Below are positions 1 through 8,887 of a DNA stretch of 64,000 bases, piece after piece. The notes under the pieces were generated by a model. It was given only the letters and a program-made list of their open reading frames with translations, made no database searches and was not told where the DNA came from. Position numbers and translations under genes: made by a program. Source of the DNA: Actinomycetales bacterium (GTDB taxonomy: Bacteria > Actinomycetota > Actinomycetes > Actinomycetales > Dermatophilaceae); assembly GCA_016710385.1 (NCBI GenBank), contig JADJVX010000021.1:1-64000 (forward strand), read 5' to 3'. Each line of letters opens with the position of its first letter. The stretch's first letter is position 1.

Positions 1-1035
1 CGCGGCGCCCAGCTCGGCATCCTCATCAAGGGCCCCGAAGTGCTCGAGTCCACCCGCCGGGTCGACACCGTCGTGCTCGACAAGACCGGCACGGTCACCT
101 CCGGTCAGATGGCGGTCACCGACGTGTATGCCGTGCCCGGCGCCTTTGAGGGTCAGATCCTCATGCGGGCCGCCGCGGTCGAGGCAGGGTCGACCCATCC
201 GATCGCCAAGGCCGTCGTCACCGCGGCCACCCTGGAGCGGTCGACCCAGCGGGACACCCGGCATACCGTCACTGCCACCGATTTCAGCGATACCCCCGGG
301 CGCGGGGTGAGTGCCACGATCGCCGGGTCGGTCGTGTCGGTGGGCACGTTCGCGTGGCTCACCAGCGCAGAGCAGGGGTATGCCGCCCCGGACGCCACCC
401 TCGGTCAGGCCGCCGAGCGGGCCATGACCGCGGGCCAGACCTGCGTCTGGGTCGCGTGGGGCGAGCAGATCAAGGGGCTCATCACGGTCGCAGACACGCT
501 CAAGCCGACCTCAGCGGCGGCCGTCGCGGCGTTCCGGGAACTCGGGTTGCGTCCGATGCTGCTCACCGGCGACAACACGGCGGCGGCGCGGGCTGCAGCG
601 TCATCGACCGGCATCGCCGCCGAGGACGTGCTGGCGGAGGTGCTTCCGGCTGAGAAGGTCGCCGAGGTCGTCCGGCTGCAACAGCAGGGCCGGGTCGTCG
701 CGATGGTCGGCGACGGGGTCAACGACGCGGCGGCGCTCGCGCAGGCCGACCTGGGCATCGCCATGGGGTCGGGCAGCGATGTCGCGATCGAGGCGTCCGA
801 CCTCACCGTCGTGCGCGGTGACCTCGTGGCGGCGGTCGACGCGGTGCGGCTGAGCCGGGCCACGTTGCGCACGATCAAGGGCAACCTGTTCTGGGCGTTC
901 GCCTACAACGTCGCCGCGATTCCGCTGGCGGCGTTCGGGTTGTTGACCCCGATGATCGCGGGGGCCGCGATGGCGTTCTCGTCGGTCTTCGTCGTCACCA
1001 ACTCGCTGCGCCTGCGCCGCTTCCAACCCAGCTGA
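1..1035 (+). CDS. copA: Copper-type P1B ATPase, C-terminal part (5' truncated by window)
   Basis: Frame 1 is open from base 1, so the gene begins outside the window; 344 residues are visible. They cover the catalytic half of a heavy-metal P-type ATPase: phosphorylation motif DKTGT (Asp about residue 27 of the visible part), the nucleotide-domain HP pair (THPIAKA), MLTGDN, and the hinge GDGVNDAAALAQADLG, then two C-terminal membrane segments. The opening GPEVLESTRR before DKTGT is typical of CopA copper exporters, which pump Cu(I) out of the cytosol at the cost of ATP. The CPC metal-binding helix and N-terminal domains lie upstream, so metal specificity is inferred. Confidence 0.9.
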   Translation, partial: RGAQLGILIKGPEVLESTRRVDTVVLDKTGTVTSGQMAVTDVYAVPGAFEGQILMRAAAVEAGSTHPIAKAVVTAATLERSTQRDTRHTVTATDFSDTPGRGVSATIAGSVVSVGTFAWLTSAEQGYAAPDATLGQAAERAMTAGQTCVWVAWGEQIKGLITVADTLKPTSAAAVAAFRELGLRPMLLTGDNTAAARAAASSTGIAAEDVLAEVLPAEKVAEVVRLQQQGRVVAMVGDGVNDAAALAQADLGIAMGSGSDVAIEASDLTVVRGDLVAAVDAVRLSRATLRTIKGNLFWAFAYNVAAIPLAAFGLLTPMIAGAAMAFSSVFVVTNSLRLRRFQPS

Positions 1036-1238
1036 TCGCACGGCCAGGTTCTGGCGCAGGTCCCAGCAGCGGGCGAGCAGGGCAACGTGGTCGACCCGCT
1101 TGATCGGGAGATCCTGCAGATCATTGAGGGCTGCGGGCGCTCGGGCGTCGCGCCAGTTCCTCGCCCGTCAGGCGCTCGCGCAACGCCTCGCCGTCCTACC
1201 CTCCCGCACGGGCGAGGTCGTGGCTAGGCTCGGGAGGC

Positions 1239-1994
1239 ATGAGCATCCCGCAGATCACGGTGGGCCACGGCCCGCACCACGTCTACGTCCTGCACGGCTG
1301 GTTCGGCTCCGCCGACGGGTGGGGGCTGTTCCCGACCTACCTCGACGGTGAGCAGTTCACCTATCACTTCTTCGACAACCGTGGGTATGGCGCCCGGATG
1401 GACGAGCGGGGCGACTACAGCCTCGACGAGGTCGCCGGCGACGTCATGGCCCTGGCGGATTCCCAAGGGGTGCAGACCTTTTCGTTGATCGGCCACTCCA
1501 TGGGTGGCGCCGAGGTGCTGCGGGTGTTGGCCAAGGCTCCCGGTCGGGTGCGCAAGATCGTCGGCATCACGCCGGTCGGTGCCAGCCCGACCCCCTTCGA
1601 CCAGGCCGGCCACGACCTCTTCTACGGGGCACCGGACAACCGCGACTTGCGCTTCGGGATCATCGACTTCACCACGGGCAACCGCAATACCGCCACCTGG
1701 GTCAACTCCGTGGTGGAGCACTCGCTGTCCCACTCGACCGTCGAGGGATTCCGCGGCGCGCTGGTGGCCTGGGCGACCCCCGACTTCCTCGCCGAGATCG
1801 CCGGTGACGAGCACGAGATGCTCGTCATCCCCGGCGAGCACGACCCCGCACTCGGCGAGGCCGCTGTCCGCCAGACCTGGGAGCCGCACTTCCCCAACTG
1901 CCGCATCGAGGTCATGCCCAACGCCGGGCATTACCCCATGTTCGAGACGCCGGTGCAGCTGGCCACCGTCATCGAACGCTTCCTCGCCGACTGA
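1239..1994 (+). CDS. Alpha/beta-hydrolase fold protein
   Basis: This 251-residue soluble protein has the alpha/beta-hydrolase signatures: oxyanion-hole HGWFG near residue 19, nucleophile elbow GHSMGG (Ser87), acid in PGEHD (Asp202) and C-terminal histidine in NAGHYPMF (His231). The triad is complete, so it should hydrolyse an ester, lactone or C-C bond; the substrate cannot be read from sequence. ATG follows GGGAGG. Its stop is one base from the GTG of the P450 gene, so the two are probably translated together and may act on the same compound. The 200 bp upstream holds no recognisable gene. Confidence 0.88.
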   Translation: MSIPQITVGHGPHHVYVLHGWFGSADGWGLFPTYLDGEQFTYHFFDNRGYGARMDERGDYSLDEVAGDVMALADSQGVQTFSLIGHSMGGAEVLRVLAKAPGRVRKIVGITPVGASPTPFDQAGHDLFYGAPDNRDLRFGIIDFTTGNRNTATWVNSVVEHSLSHSTVEGFRGALVAWATPDFLAEIAGDEHEMLVIPGEHDPALGEAAVRQTWEPHFPNCRIEVMPNAGHYPMFETPVQLATVIERFLAD

Positions 1995-1995
1995 G

Positions 1996-3432
1996 GTGTC
2001 GCAAGAGGACCTCGCCGACCTGCCCGACCGCGCCGCCGCGCGCGGTCGGGTCGACGCGGCATACGCGCTGTTGTCCGAGGACGATCGCGCGGCGACGCGC
2101 CTGATCCACGACCCGGTCACCTACACCCGCGAGGTCCCGTATGCCGCCCTGGCGGCACTGCGCGACCGGCAGGGTGTCGTCCCGGTCGCCGAACCGGAGT
2201 TGCCCGGCTGGCCCGAGGGCACCGGCTACTGGCTGGTGCTGCGCCATGCCGACGTCGATCGGGTGCTCAAGGACCCGGGCACCTTCTCGTCGTCCTTCGG
2301 CGGCACCCAGATGCGTGACCCGCGCACGGTCGAAGACCTGCGCTATGTGCGCCGGATGATGCTCAACATGGACCCACCAGAGCACTCCCGGCTGCGCCGG
2401 CTGTTGGCAAAGTCGTTCACCCCCAAGGCGATCGGGGCACTCGAGACGCAGGTTGCCGGCCATGTGACCGGCATCGTCGACCGCATGCTGGCCGCGGGTG
2501 TGAGTGCCGACGGCAGCGTGAGCGGCGAGTGTGACTTCGCCAAGGACGTGTCGGCCGACCTGCCGCTGCTCACCCTGGCCGACGTCATGGGGGTGCCGCT
2601 GGAGGATCGCTGGCTGATGTTTGACTGGGCCAACCGGGTCATCGGCTGGCAGGACCCCGACTACCGGGTCAGCGCCCACTTCGACCCGGCCGGTGCCACC
2701 GACCTCGGCCGCACGGCATACGCGCTGCGCCCCGAGCCGGGACCGGACGGCCTGATGCCCGACCCACGATCCCGCGCCGGGATGCCCGACCTCTACGCCT
2801 ATGCCCACGCGCTCGGCACACTGCGTCGCGAGCAGCCCGGCGAGGACGTCATGTCGATCCTCATGGCCCAGCGCGACGACGGCGAGGGGGGCGGCTCGGT
2901 CTCGGTCGAGGAGTTCGAGAACCTCTTCTGGCTCTTCGCGGTCGCCGGCAACGAGACGACCCGCAACGGTATGCCGGGTGGCCTGGTGGGTCTGCTCGGC
3001 GACCCCGCGGCGCAACATGCCCTGCGCGCCGACCCCACACTCATCCCCAACGCCATCGAGGAGATGCTGCGCTGGTGGACGCCGGTCATGACCTTCCGGC
3101 GCACCGTGACCCGCGAGGTGGAACTCGCCGGGCGGACGCTGCACCGCGGCGACAAGGTCGTCGTGTCGTTCGCGTCGGCCAACCGCGACCCGGCGGTCTT
3201 CACCGATCCCGACGGCTTCGACATCGGGCGCGACAATTCCCGCCGCCACCTGGCCTTCGGGGCCGGGCCGCATGTGTGTCTCGGGGCCTTCCTCGCGCGC
3301 TCGATGATGACCCGGATGGTCACCGAGTTGCTGGGCCGCACCGCATGGATCGAGAGTGCCGGCGACCCGGTGTGGCTGCAGTCCAACTTCCAGCGTGGGG
3401 TCAAACGCCTGCCGATCGCCTGGCGCGCCTGA
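1996..3432 (+). CDS. Cytochrome P450
   Basis: A 478-residue soluble bacterial P450. Visible landmarks are the I-helix oxygen-binding motif AGNETT (about 317-322), the ExxR pair EMLR (356-359), and the haem loop FGAGPHVCLG with axial Cys428. The frame is open much further upstream, but that part overlaps the hydrolase and is not protein-like; GTG at 1996, one base after the hydrolase stop, gives a normal length. It should catalyse O2-dependent oxidation, needing ferredoxin and reductase partners not found here. The general look resembles actinobacterial steroid/terpenoid P450s, but substrate is unknown. Confidence 0.93.
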   Translation: MSQEDLADLPDRAAARGRVDAAYALLSEDDRAATRLIHDPVTYTREVPYAALAALRDRQGVVPVAEPELPGWPEGTGYWLVLRHADVDRVLKDPGTFSSSFGGTQMRDPRTVEDLRYVRRMMLNMDPPEHSRLRRLLAKSFTPKAIGALETQVAGHVTGIVDRMLAAGVSADGSVSGECDFAKDVSADLPLLTLADVMGVPLEDRWLMFDWANRVIGWQDPDYRVSAHFDPAGATDLGRTAYALRPEPGPDGLMPDPRSRAGMPDLYAYAHALGTLRREQPGEDVMSILMAQRDDGEGGGSVSVEEFENLFWLFAVAGNETTRNGMPGGLVGLLGDPAAQHALRADPTLIPNAIEEMLRWWTPVMTFRRTVTREVELAGRTLHRGDKVVVSFASANRDPAVFTDPDGFDIGRDNSRRHLAFGAGPHVCLGAFLARSMMTRMVTELLGRTAWIESAGDPVWLQSNFQRGVKRLPIAWRA

Positions 3433-3475
3433 CTGCCCGGGATGCACGGCAACGATCGACAGATGGACTGGTCTG

Positions 3476-3498
3476 AGACTAGTCTGAATGACATGTCA
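3476..3498. promoter_or_regulatory. Two perfect palindromes at the vapB start (candidate operator)
   Basis: AGACTAGTCT (3476-3485) and TGACATGTCA (3489-3498) are both perfect 10-bp dyads. They lie 3 bp apart, and the second contains the vapB ATG. Type II antitoxins usually bind palindromes over their own promoter or start, so these are the likely autoregulatory sites; binding is inferred. Confidence 0.55.
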
Positions 3499-3732
3499 GT
3501 GACGACTGTTGGTGCCTACGAGGCCAAGACCCACCTGCCCGCCCTGCTGGCCAAGGTCGAGCGGGGCGAGACCGTCACCATCACCCGGCATGGTCGACCG
3601 GTGGCGCGACTCGTGCCCGTGGACGTCGTCCGACCTGTTGAGGAGATCATCGTGGACCTCCGTGCCCTCCGTGAGCACGTCCGGCTCGATGGGACGACCA
3701 TCCGCGAGCTCATCGATGAGGGCCGGCGGTGA
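3493..3732 (+). CDS. vapB: Phd/YefM-family antitoxin (VapB-type)
   Basis: A 79-residue protein with an N-terminal Phd/YefM DNA-binding fold (VGAYEAKTHLPALLAKV, then ITRHGRPVARLVPV) and a C-terminal tail that would wrap the toxin. The ATG at 3493 is preferred over an in-frame ATG 51 bp upstream, because the family begins just before the AYEAK motif. The stop overlaps the toxin start (GTGA), the usual toxin-antitoxin coupling. Expected role: neutralise the PIN toxin and repress the operon. Confidence 0.85.
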   Translation: MSVTTVGAYEAKTHLPALLAKVERGETVTITRHGRPVARLVPVDVVRPVEEIIVDLRALREHVRLDGTTIRELIDEGRR

Positions 3733-4130
3733 CGTTCGTCCTTGATGCGTCGGTGGCGCTTTCGTGGGCCTTGCCGGAAGCCGACGCGGCTGCTGACGCA
3801 GTGCTCGATCGGCTCGTGGCAGAGCGGGCTCTGGTGCCTGCCCTGTGGCAGTACGAAGTGGCCAACGTCCTGGCTCAGGGACAGCGTCTCGGTCGGATTG
3901 ACGCTGCGCGGGCGTCGGCTGCCAGTCAATTGCTCGCCTCGCTGCCCATCGATATCGCTCCGAGCGCGCAGATCGCCGATCTCGTCACGTCGGCGACTCG
4001 CCACGACCTCACTGCCTATGACGCGGCATACCTGCTCCTGGCGGCCACCACCGGCACGCCGCTCGCGACCCTGGACCAGAAGCTCGCTCGGGCCGCACGC
4101 GATGCCGGGGTCACGCTGCTGCTGGCCTAA
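3729..4130 (+). CDS. vapC: PIN-domain ribonuclease toxin (VapC-type)
   Basis: This 133-residue PIN protein has the expected acidic metal-binding set: Asp6 in FVLDASV, Glu43 in QYEVAN, Asp98 in TAYDAAYL and Asp116 in ATLDQKL. VapC toxins are Mg2+-dependent endoribonucleases that cut tRNA or rRNA. The GTG start overlaps the antitoxin stop by 4 nt. All catalytic positions are intact, so the module looks functional. Confidence 0.88.
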   Translation: MTFVLDASVALSWALPEADAAADAVLDRLVAERALVPALWQYEVANVLAQGQRLGRIDAARASAASQLLASLPIDIAPSAQIADLVTSATRHDLTAYDAAYLLLAATTGTPLATLDQKLARAARDAGVTLLLA

Positions 4131-4159
4131 CCTTGCGGGCCGCATCTAGAGTCGACGCC

Positions 4160-5548
4160 ATGACCGAGGCGAGCCACCCGACCCAGCCGACCACCTTCGC
4201 GGTGCCCACCGACGAGGCGACCGTGCGCGCCGCCGACCGCGCCCATGTCTTCCACTCCTGGTCAGCGCAGGGGGCGATCAACCCGCTGCCGATCGCCCGC
4301 GCCGAGGGCAGCCGGTTCTGGGACTACGACGGCAAGGGCTACCTCGACTTCACCTCCGGCCTGGTCAATGTCAACATCGGCTACAACCACCCGCGGATGA
4401 TCGCCGCCATCGCCGAGCAGGCCGGCCGGATGACGACCCTCGCCCCCGGGTTTGCCGTCGACGTCCGCTCCGAGGCGGCTCGCCTCATCGCCGAGCGCGC
4501 ACCTGCGGGTCTCAACATGGTGTTCTTCACCAACGGTGGGGCCGAGGCGACCGAGAACGCCATCCGGATGGCCCGGCTGCACACCGGCCGGCACAAGATC
4601 TTCGCCGCTTACCGCTCCTACCACGGGGCGACCGCGGGCGCCCTGACGATGACCGGCGACCCGCGCCGGGTCGCCAGCGAACCCGGCATACCGGGCGTGG
4701 TGCACTTCTGGGGTCCCTACCTCTACCGGTCGGCCTTCCACGCCGAGACCGAGGCCCAGGAGACCCAGCGCGCTGTGGCGCACCTGCGTGACCTCATCAC
4801 CGTCGAAGGCCCCGGCTCGGTGGCCGCGATCATCCTCGAGACAATCGTCGGCACCAACGGCATCCTCGTGCCCCCGGAGGGCTACCTCGCCGGAGTGCGT
4901 GCGCTGTGCGACGAGTTCGGCATCGTCATGATCGCCGACGAGGTCATGGCCGGTTTCGGTCGCATCGGGCAGTGGTATGCCGTGCAGCACTGGGGCGTCA
5001 CGCCCGACCTCATCACCTTCGCCAAGGGGGTCAACTCCGGCTACGTGCCGCTCGGCGGCGTGGTCATCTCGGACGCCATCGCCCAGACTTTCCGCGACCG
5101 GGTCTACCCCGGTGGGCTCACCTACTCCGGCCATCCGTTGGCCTGTGCGGCCGCCGTCGCGTCGATCCAGATCTTCGAGGACGAGGACGTTCTCGGTCAT
5201 GTCCGGATGCTCGGCGAGGAGGTCATCGGTCCCGAACTGGCCAAGATCGCCGACAAGCATCCCTCGGTCGGCGAGGTGCGCGGCCTCGGGGTCTTCTGGG
5301 GGCTCGAGCTGGTGACCGATCGCGACACTCGGGCGCCCCTGGTGCCCTACAACGCCAGTGGGGCAGCGGCCAAGCCGATGCTCGACTTCGCGGGGGCCTG
5401 CAAGGCGCAGGGGCTGTGGCCGTTCACCCACTTCAACCGCACGCACGTCGTACCCCCGTGCACGACGAGCGTCGAAGAGGTCCACGAGGGCCTGGCCATC
5501 CTCGACGATGCGCTCACCGTCGCGGACTCCTACTACACGGGCAGCTGA
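4160..5548 (+). CDS. Class III PLP-dependent aminotransferase
   Basis: A 462-residue fold-type I class III transaminase. The PLP lysine is Lys289 in TFAKGVNSGY; the cofactor site IADEVMAGFGR and the phosphate-binding FTNGGAEATENAIRMAR are also clear. Overall it resembles the omega-amino-acid/taurine-pyruvate group, but substrate is not decidable. ATG at 4160 is chosen over an in-frame start at 4133 because the extra nine residues do not look family-like. Its 3' end overlaps the convergent phosphatidylcholine-synthase gene by 16 bp. Confidence 0.88.
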   Translation: MTEASHPTQPTTFAVPTDEATVRAADRAHVFHSWSAQGAINPLPIARAEGSRFWDYDGKGYLDFTSGLVNVNIGYNHPRMIAAIAEQAGRMTTLAPGFAVDVRSEAARLIAERAPAGLNMVFFTNGGAEATENAIRMARLHTGRHKIFAAYRSYHGATAGALTMTGDPRRVASEPGIPGVVHFWGPYLYRSAFHAETEAQETQRAVAHLRDLITVEGPGSVAAIILETIVGTNGILVPPEGYLAGVRALCDEFGIVMIADEVMAGFGRIGQWYAVQHWGVTPDLITFAKGVNSGYVPLGGVVISDAIAQTFRDRVYPGGLTYSGHPLACAAAVASIQIFEDEDVLGHVRMLGEEVIGPELAKIADKHPSVGEVRGLGVFWGLELVTDRDTRAPLVPYNASGAAAKPMLDFAGACKAQGLWPFTHFNRTHVVPPCTTSVEEVHEGLAILDDALTVADSYYTGS

Positions 5549-6276
5549 GCGGGCTCGACCGGGGAAGGTGCCTGCCGGCGACGGCGTGCGGTGAGCCACA
5601 GCGACTCGGCGGTATAGAACGCGATGTAGCCCAGCGACGCCGCGATCACCCAGGCCGGGGGCGTGGGCAAGGAGGCGACGATCACGGCATACGCGAGCAG
5701 CCACAATCCGGCGCCGACCATGTTGGCGACCCACCAGGTCTGGGTGCGCGAGGGATAGACGTAGCCGATCGGCACGAAAACCAGTGCGGTGCAAGCCAGC
5801 ACGAGGGCGCTCGTGGCGACCGGCCCGAGCCCGAGGACGACGACATAGAACGCGACGACGTTCCAGTAGGACGGGAAGCCGAGGAAGAGGTGATCGTCGG
5901 TCTTGGCGTCCGTGCGGGCGAACTGGAAGCACGAGGCCAGCAGCGGGGCGCATGCGACCACCCACCCGAGCGGCCCGGTGGGCAGGTAGCCCCCGAGCCA
6001 GAGCAGGGTCACCGGCGCGAAGCAGTAGGTGAGGTAATCGACGATGTTGTCCAGCAACGCCCCGTCGAACCCCGGCCAGAGCTCCTTCACCCGGAAATGG
6101 CGGGCCAAGAAGCCATCCGTGCCGTCGACGATCATCGCCGCGAGGAACAGCCAGAGCGCCATGGTGATCTCTCGCGCCTGGATCGCGACGACCATCAGGA
6201 AGGCGAGCACCGCGCCGATCGCGGTGTAGACATGCACCAGAGCCGCAGCGAGGCGGCTCCCTGAGGCCGGCGGCAC
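5533..6276 (-). CDS. pcs: CDP-alcohol phosphatidyltransferase, phosphatidylcholine-synthase-like
   Basis: A 247-residue polytopic membrane protein of roughly eight segments. It carries the CDP-alcohol phosphotransferase signature in the long form seen in bacterial Pcs: DGFLAR (54-59), then GALLDNIVD (72-80) after a 12-residue gap. The later FPSYWN motif is also typical of Pcs, which condenses CDP-diacylglycerol with choline to make phosphatidylcholine in one step. GTG start at 6276. It is convergent with the aminotransferase and divergent from the large membrane protein (101 bp between). Another head group such as inositol cannot be excluded. Confidence 0.72.
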   Translation of the reverse strand: MPPASGSRLAAALVHVYTAIGAVLAFLMVVAIQAREITMALWLFLAAMIVDGTDGFLARHFRVKELWPGFDGALLDNIVDYLTYCFAPVTLLWLGGYLPTGPLGWVVACAPLLASCFQFARTDAKTDDHLFLGFPSYWNVVAFYVVVLGLGPVATSALVLACTALVFVPIGYVYPSRTQTWWVANMVGAGLWLLAYAVIVASLPTPPAWVIAASLGYIAFYTAESLWLTARRRRQAPSPVEPAQLPV

Positions 6277-6377
6277 GGGCAGTCACCTTCGCGTTCGGGC
6301 AGTGAAGTCGCCCAAGTATGCCGTGCCGCCCGCCTGTAGTGCGGTGTTTGGGCCGCTTCGTGAGGCAGGATGGTCCG

Positions 6378-8762
6378 GTGCCCAGGACTCCGGTGAGCGT
6401 GGAGGTTGTGGAGCCTCGCATCGCTGATCGCGTCCGGCGTGGCGCCGACCTCTATTGGCTGGTGATGTATGCCGCCCTGGCCGTGCTCGCGATCAGCCTC
6501 GGAAACCTCGCCGTGGGCACGGCGGGCGCTCTCGAAGCAGATCTCGCCGGCGCCACCAGTGGGGTGCCCAGGCTGATCCTCGCGCTCATGGCGTGGGTCT
6601 CCGGCACCGGCGTCCTGCTGCTGCCGATCGCCGTGGGCATCGACCTCGTGGTGCGGCAGCGGGCCTGGCAGTTCGTGCAGTCGCTCGTCGGGGCAGCCAT
6701 CGCCGCGGGGATCGGGCTGGCGATCAAGACCGCGATCAGCGACGGCCAGCTGACCACTGTTCTGGCCGTGTTGACCCGGCCGGTCCGCAGCTCGGGGCGC
6801 ACCAATCCGCTCGACCTCGTCGTCGTCGCCTTGACCGCGCTGGTGGTCGTCGCCAACATCTCCGGGCGCCGCTGGTTGGTGCCCCTGGCCTCGCTTGTGC
6901 TCGCCTCGATGAGCGTGACGAGCTTCCTGGCCGGATCCAATACCGCGCTGGCGCTGTTGTGCTCGTTCCTGCTCGGCGCGATCGTCGGACACGCAGTGCG
7001 GTTTGCCTTCGGCACAAGTGCGACCCGGGCCCCCGGCACCGACGTGGCCCGCGAGCTGATGCTCGCGGGGACCCCCTTGCACACCCTCGTCCTGGTCGAC
7101 GACTATGACGAGGGCGCCCGGCTCTATCACGCCCGCGGGCCGCGGGGCTCCCTCGATGTGCATGTCTTCGACCGAGACACCTTCGGATTGGCCTCGGGGC
7201 GGCGGCTGTTGAGTCGGCTGCGGCTACGCGGCGCCACGACGCGGGCACCGTCCTTCACCCTCCGCGGCGCAGTGGAGCACCGAGCACTCCAGGCATTCTC
7301 CCTGCAGTGGGCGGGGGTGACCGCCCCGGTGCCGGTGGCGATTTGCGACGTCGGCGGGGTGTCGGCGGCGATCGCGACGACGCGGGTCGAGGGGCGCACG
7401 CTGCGCGAGATCGGCGACGGGCTCACCGACGATCAGGCACGGGCGGTGGTGCAGATGCTGCTCACCCTGCAGCAGTACCGGATCGCCTTCCGAGGTTTCA
7501 GCCGTGACACCGTGGCGATCCTGCCCGATGGCAAGGCCGGCCTGGTGGCCACCGGAGACGGCGACGTCGGCAGCGATGATCTGTCGCGACGCACCGACGC
7601 TGCCCGCGTCATGGTCATGCTGGCCCTGGGCATGGGGGCTGAGCGAGCCGTCCAGGTCGCGGTGCAGGAGGGCGGTGCGAAGTTCGTGTCCCGCACCCTT
7701 CCGCTGCTGCAGCCGTTGGCCCTGGGCCGGGGCCTGCGGCTGGACCTGGCCAGTCGCAAGAAGCTGCTCGACGAGTTGCGCGAGCAGGTGCTCACCCTCG
7801 CGCCCGCCCAAGAGGAACCCGCGAGCATCCAGCTGCGGCGAGTCTCGCCCAAGGGCCTGCTCACCCTGGTCGGTGGCGCGGTCGCGGCATACATCGTCCT
7901 GCCCCAACTCGTGCAGGTGGACTTCGGTGCGGTGCTGTCGCGGGCGGAGTGGGGCTGGGGGCTGGCCGCGCTGGCCAGCGCGGTCCTCACTTTCGCGGGG
8001 GCGTCGCTGGTGCTGCACGGCTCGGTACCGGTACGGCTGCGTTTCGTGCGGACCTATTTCACCCAGCTTGCCGTCGCCTTCAGCAGCCTCATCGCCCCGG
8101 CGACGATCGGCAATATCGCGCTCAACACCCGCTATCTGCAGCGCGCGGGCATCGCTCCGACGGCAGCCGGGGCGAGCGTGGGGCTGGCACAGGTCTTCCA
8201 GTTCACCTCGTATGCCAGCCTGTTGGCGCTTGCGAGTGTCGTGGCCGGGACCGGACCGCAGGCGTCCTTCCAGCCCCCGGCGAAGGTCGTCGCGGCGATC
8301 CCGGTGGTCCTGGCTGTGATTGCTGGGTTGTTCGCCATTCCGCGGGTGCGTCGGCTGTTCCGCGAGCGGGTGCTGCCGCAGTTGCAGGCCGTCGTTCCGC
8401 AGATCCTCGGGGTGTTGCAGCGCCCCGCCAAGCTGGCCGAGTTGCTCGGTGGCGCCCTGCTGTTGGACCTGAGTTTCGTTGCGGCGCTCTACTTCTCGTG
8501 TCGGTCCTTCGGCGCGCAACCCGCCGTGGCGGCGGTCGCCGTCGTCTACTTCGCCGGTGCCATCATCGGCTCCGCCGTCCCGACGCCCGGTGGCTTGGGC
8601 GGGATCGAGGCCGCCATGTCGGCGGGCCTCACCATCGCCGCGGGCGTTGATGCCTCGACCGCCTTCTCGGCTGTCCTGCTCTACCGCATCGTCACCTACT
8701 GGCTGCCCATCCCGGCCGGCTGGTTCGCCCTGCAACACCTGCAATCTCGCGACGCCATTTGA
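6378..8762 (+). CDS. Large membrane protein: N-terminal helices, degenerate kinase-like domain, LPG-synthase/flippase-type C-terminus
   Basis: About 794 residues. The first 210 or so hold about six membrane helices. A soluble middle (about 220-490) resembles a protein-kinase/aminoglycoside-kinase fold (EHRALQAF as the alpha-C glutamate, GRTLREI hinge) but has FRGFSRD where a catalytic HGD/HRD loop would be, so it is probably inactive. The C-terminal 290 residues match the LPG_synthase_TM/UPF0104 family (VPTPGGLGGIEAAM), which flips or modifies lipids. GTG 6378 is chosen after the upstream non-protein-like stretch; a later in-frame GTG is possible. Likely role: envelope lipid handling; substrate unknown. 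Confidence 0.75.
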   Translation: MPRTPVSVEVVEPRIADRVRRGADLYWLVMYAALAVLAISLGNLAVGTAGALEADLAGATSGVPRLILALMAWVSGTGVLLLPIAVGIDLVVRQRAWQFVQSLVGAAIAAGIGLAIKTAISDGQLTTVLAVLTRPVRSSGRTNPLDLVVVALTALVVVANISGRRWLVPLASLVLASMSVTSFLAGSNTALALLCSFLLGAIVGHAVRFAFGTSATRAPGTDVARELMLAGTPLHTLVLVDDYDEGARLYHARGPRGSLDVHVFDRDTFGLASGRRLLSRLRLRGATTRAPSFTLRGAVEHRALQAFSLQWAGVTAPVPVAICDVGGVSAAIATTRVEGRTLREIGDGLTDDQARAVVQMLLTLQQYRIAFRGFSRDTVAILPDGKAGLVATGDGDVGSDDLSRRTDAARVMVMLALGMGAERAVQVAVQEGGAKFVSRTLPLLQPLALGRGLRLDLASRKKLLDELREQVLTLAPAQEEPASIQLRRVSPKGLLTLVGGAVAAYIVLPQLVQVDFGAVLSRAEWGWGLAALASAVLTFAGASLVLHGSVPVRLRFVRTYFTQLAVAFSSLIAPATIGNIALNTRYLQRAGIAPTAAGASVGLAQVFQFTSYASLLALASVVAGTGPQASFQPPAKVVAAIPVVLAVIAGLFAIPRVRRLFRERVLPQLQAVVPQILGVLQRPAKLAELLGGALLLDLSFVAALYFSCRSFGAQPAVAAVAVVYFAGAIIGSAVPTPGGLGGIEAAMSAGLTIAAGVDASTAFSAVLLYRIVTYWLPIPAGWFALQHLQSRDAI

Positions 8763-8887
8763 ACGAGTACGAGATCGCGAGAGATGCTGATTGGGGTGGT
8801 TCTTCGCCAACGGCACTACGTGGTTACGGCTGACCTGGGGACGCACTCCCTGTTCGCCGCCGTAACGCGCTCCTCGCCGGCCGCAGC
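8763..8887. other. Intergenic stretch without a recognisable gene
   Basis: No credible coding frame on either strand between the flippase-type gene and the FHA remnant. It contains GATCGCGAGAGATG near 8771, which loosely resembles sites near 25.2 kb. The short plus-strand frame beginning at 8784 runs across the remnant and is not protein-like. Confidence 0.4.

Noticed and set aside
1504..1995. N-terminal extension of the P450
   Set aside because: It lies wholly inside the hydrolase gene in another frame and lacks protein-like composition.
4262..6421. A 719-codon minus-strand frame across the aminotransferase and pcs genes
   Set aside because: It is the shadow of two convincing genes in other frames.
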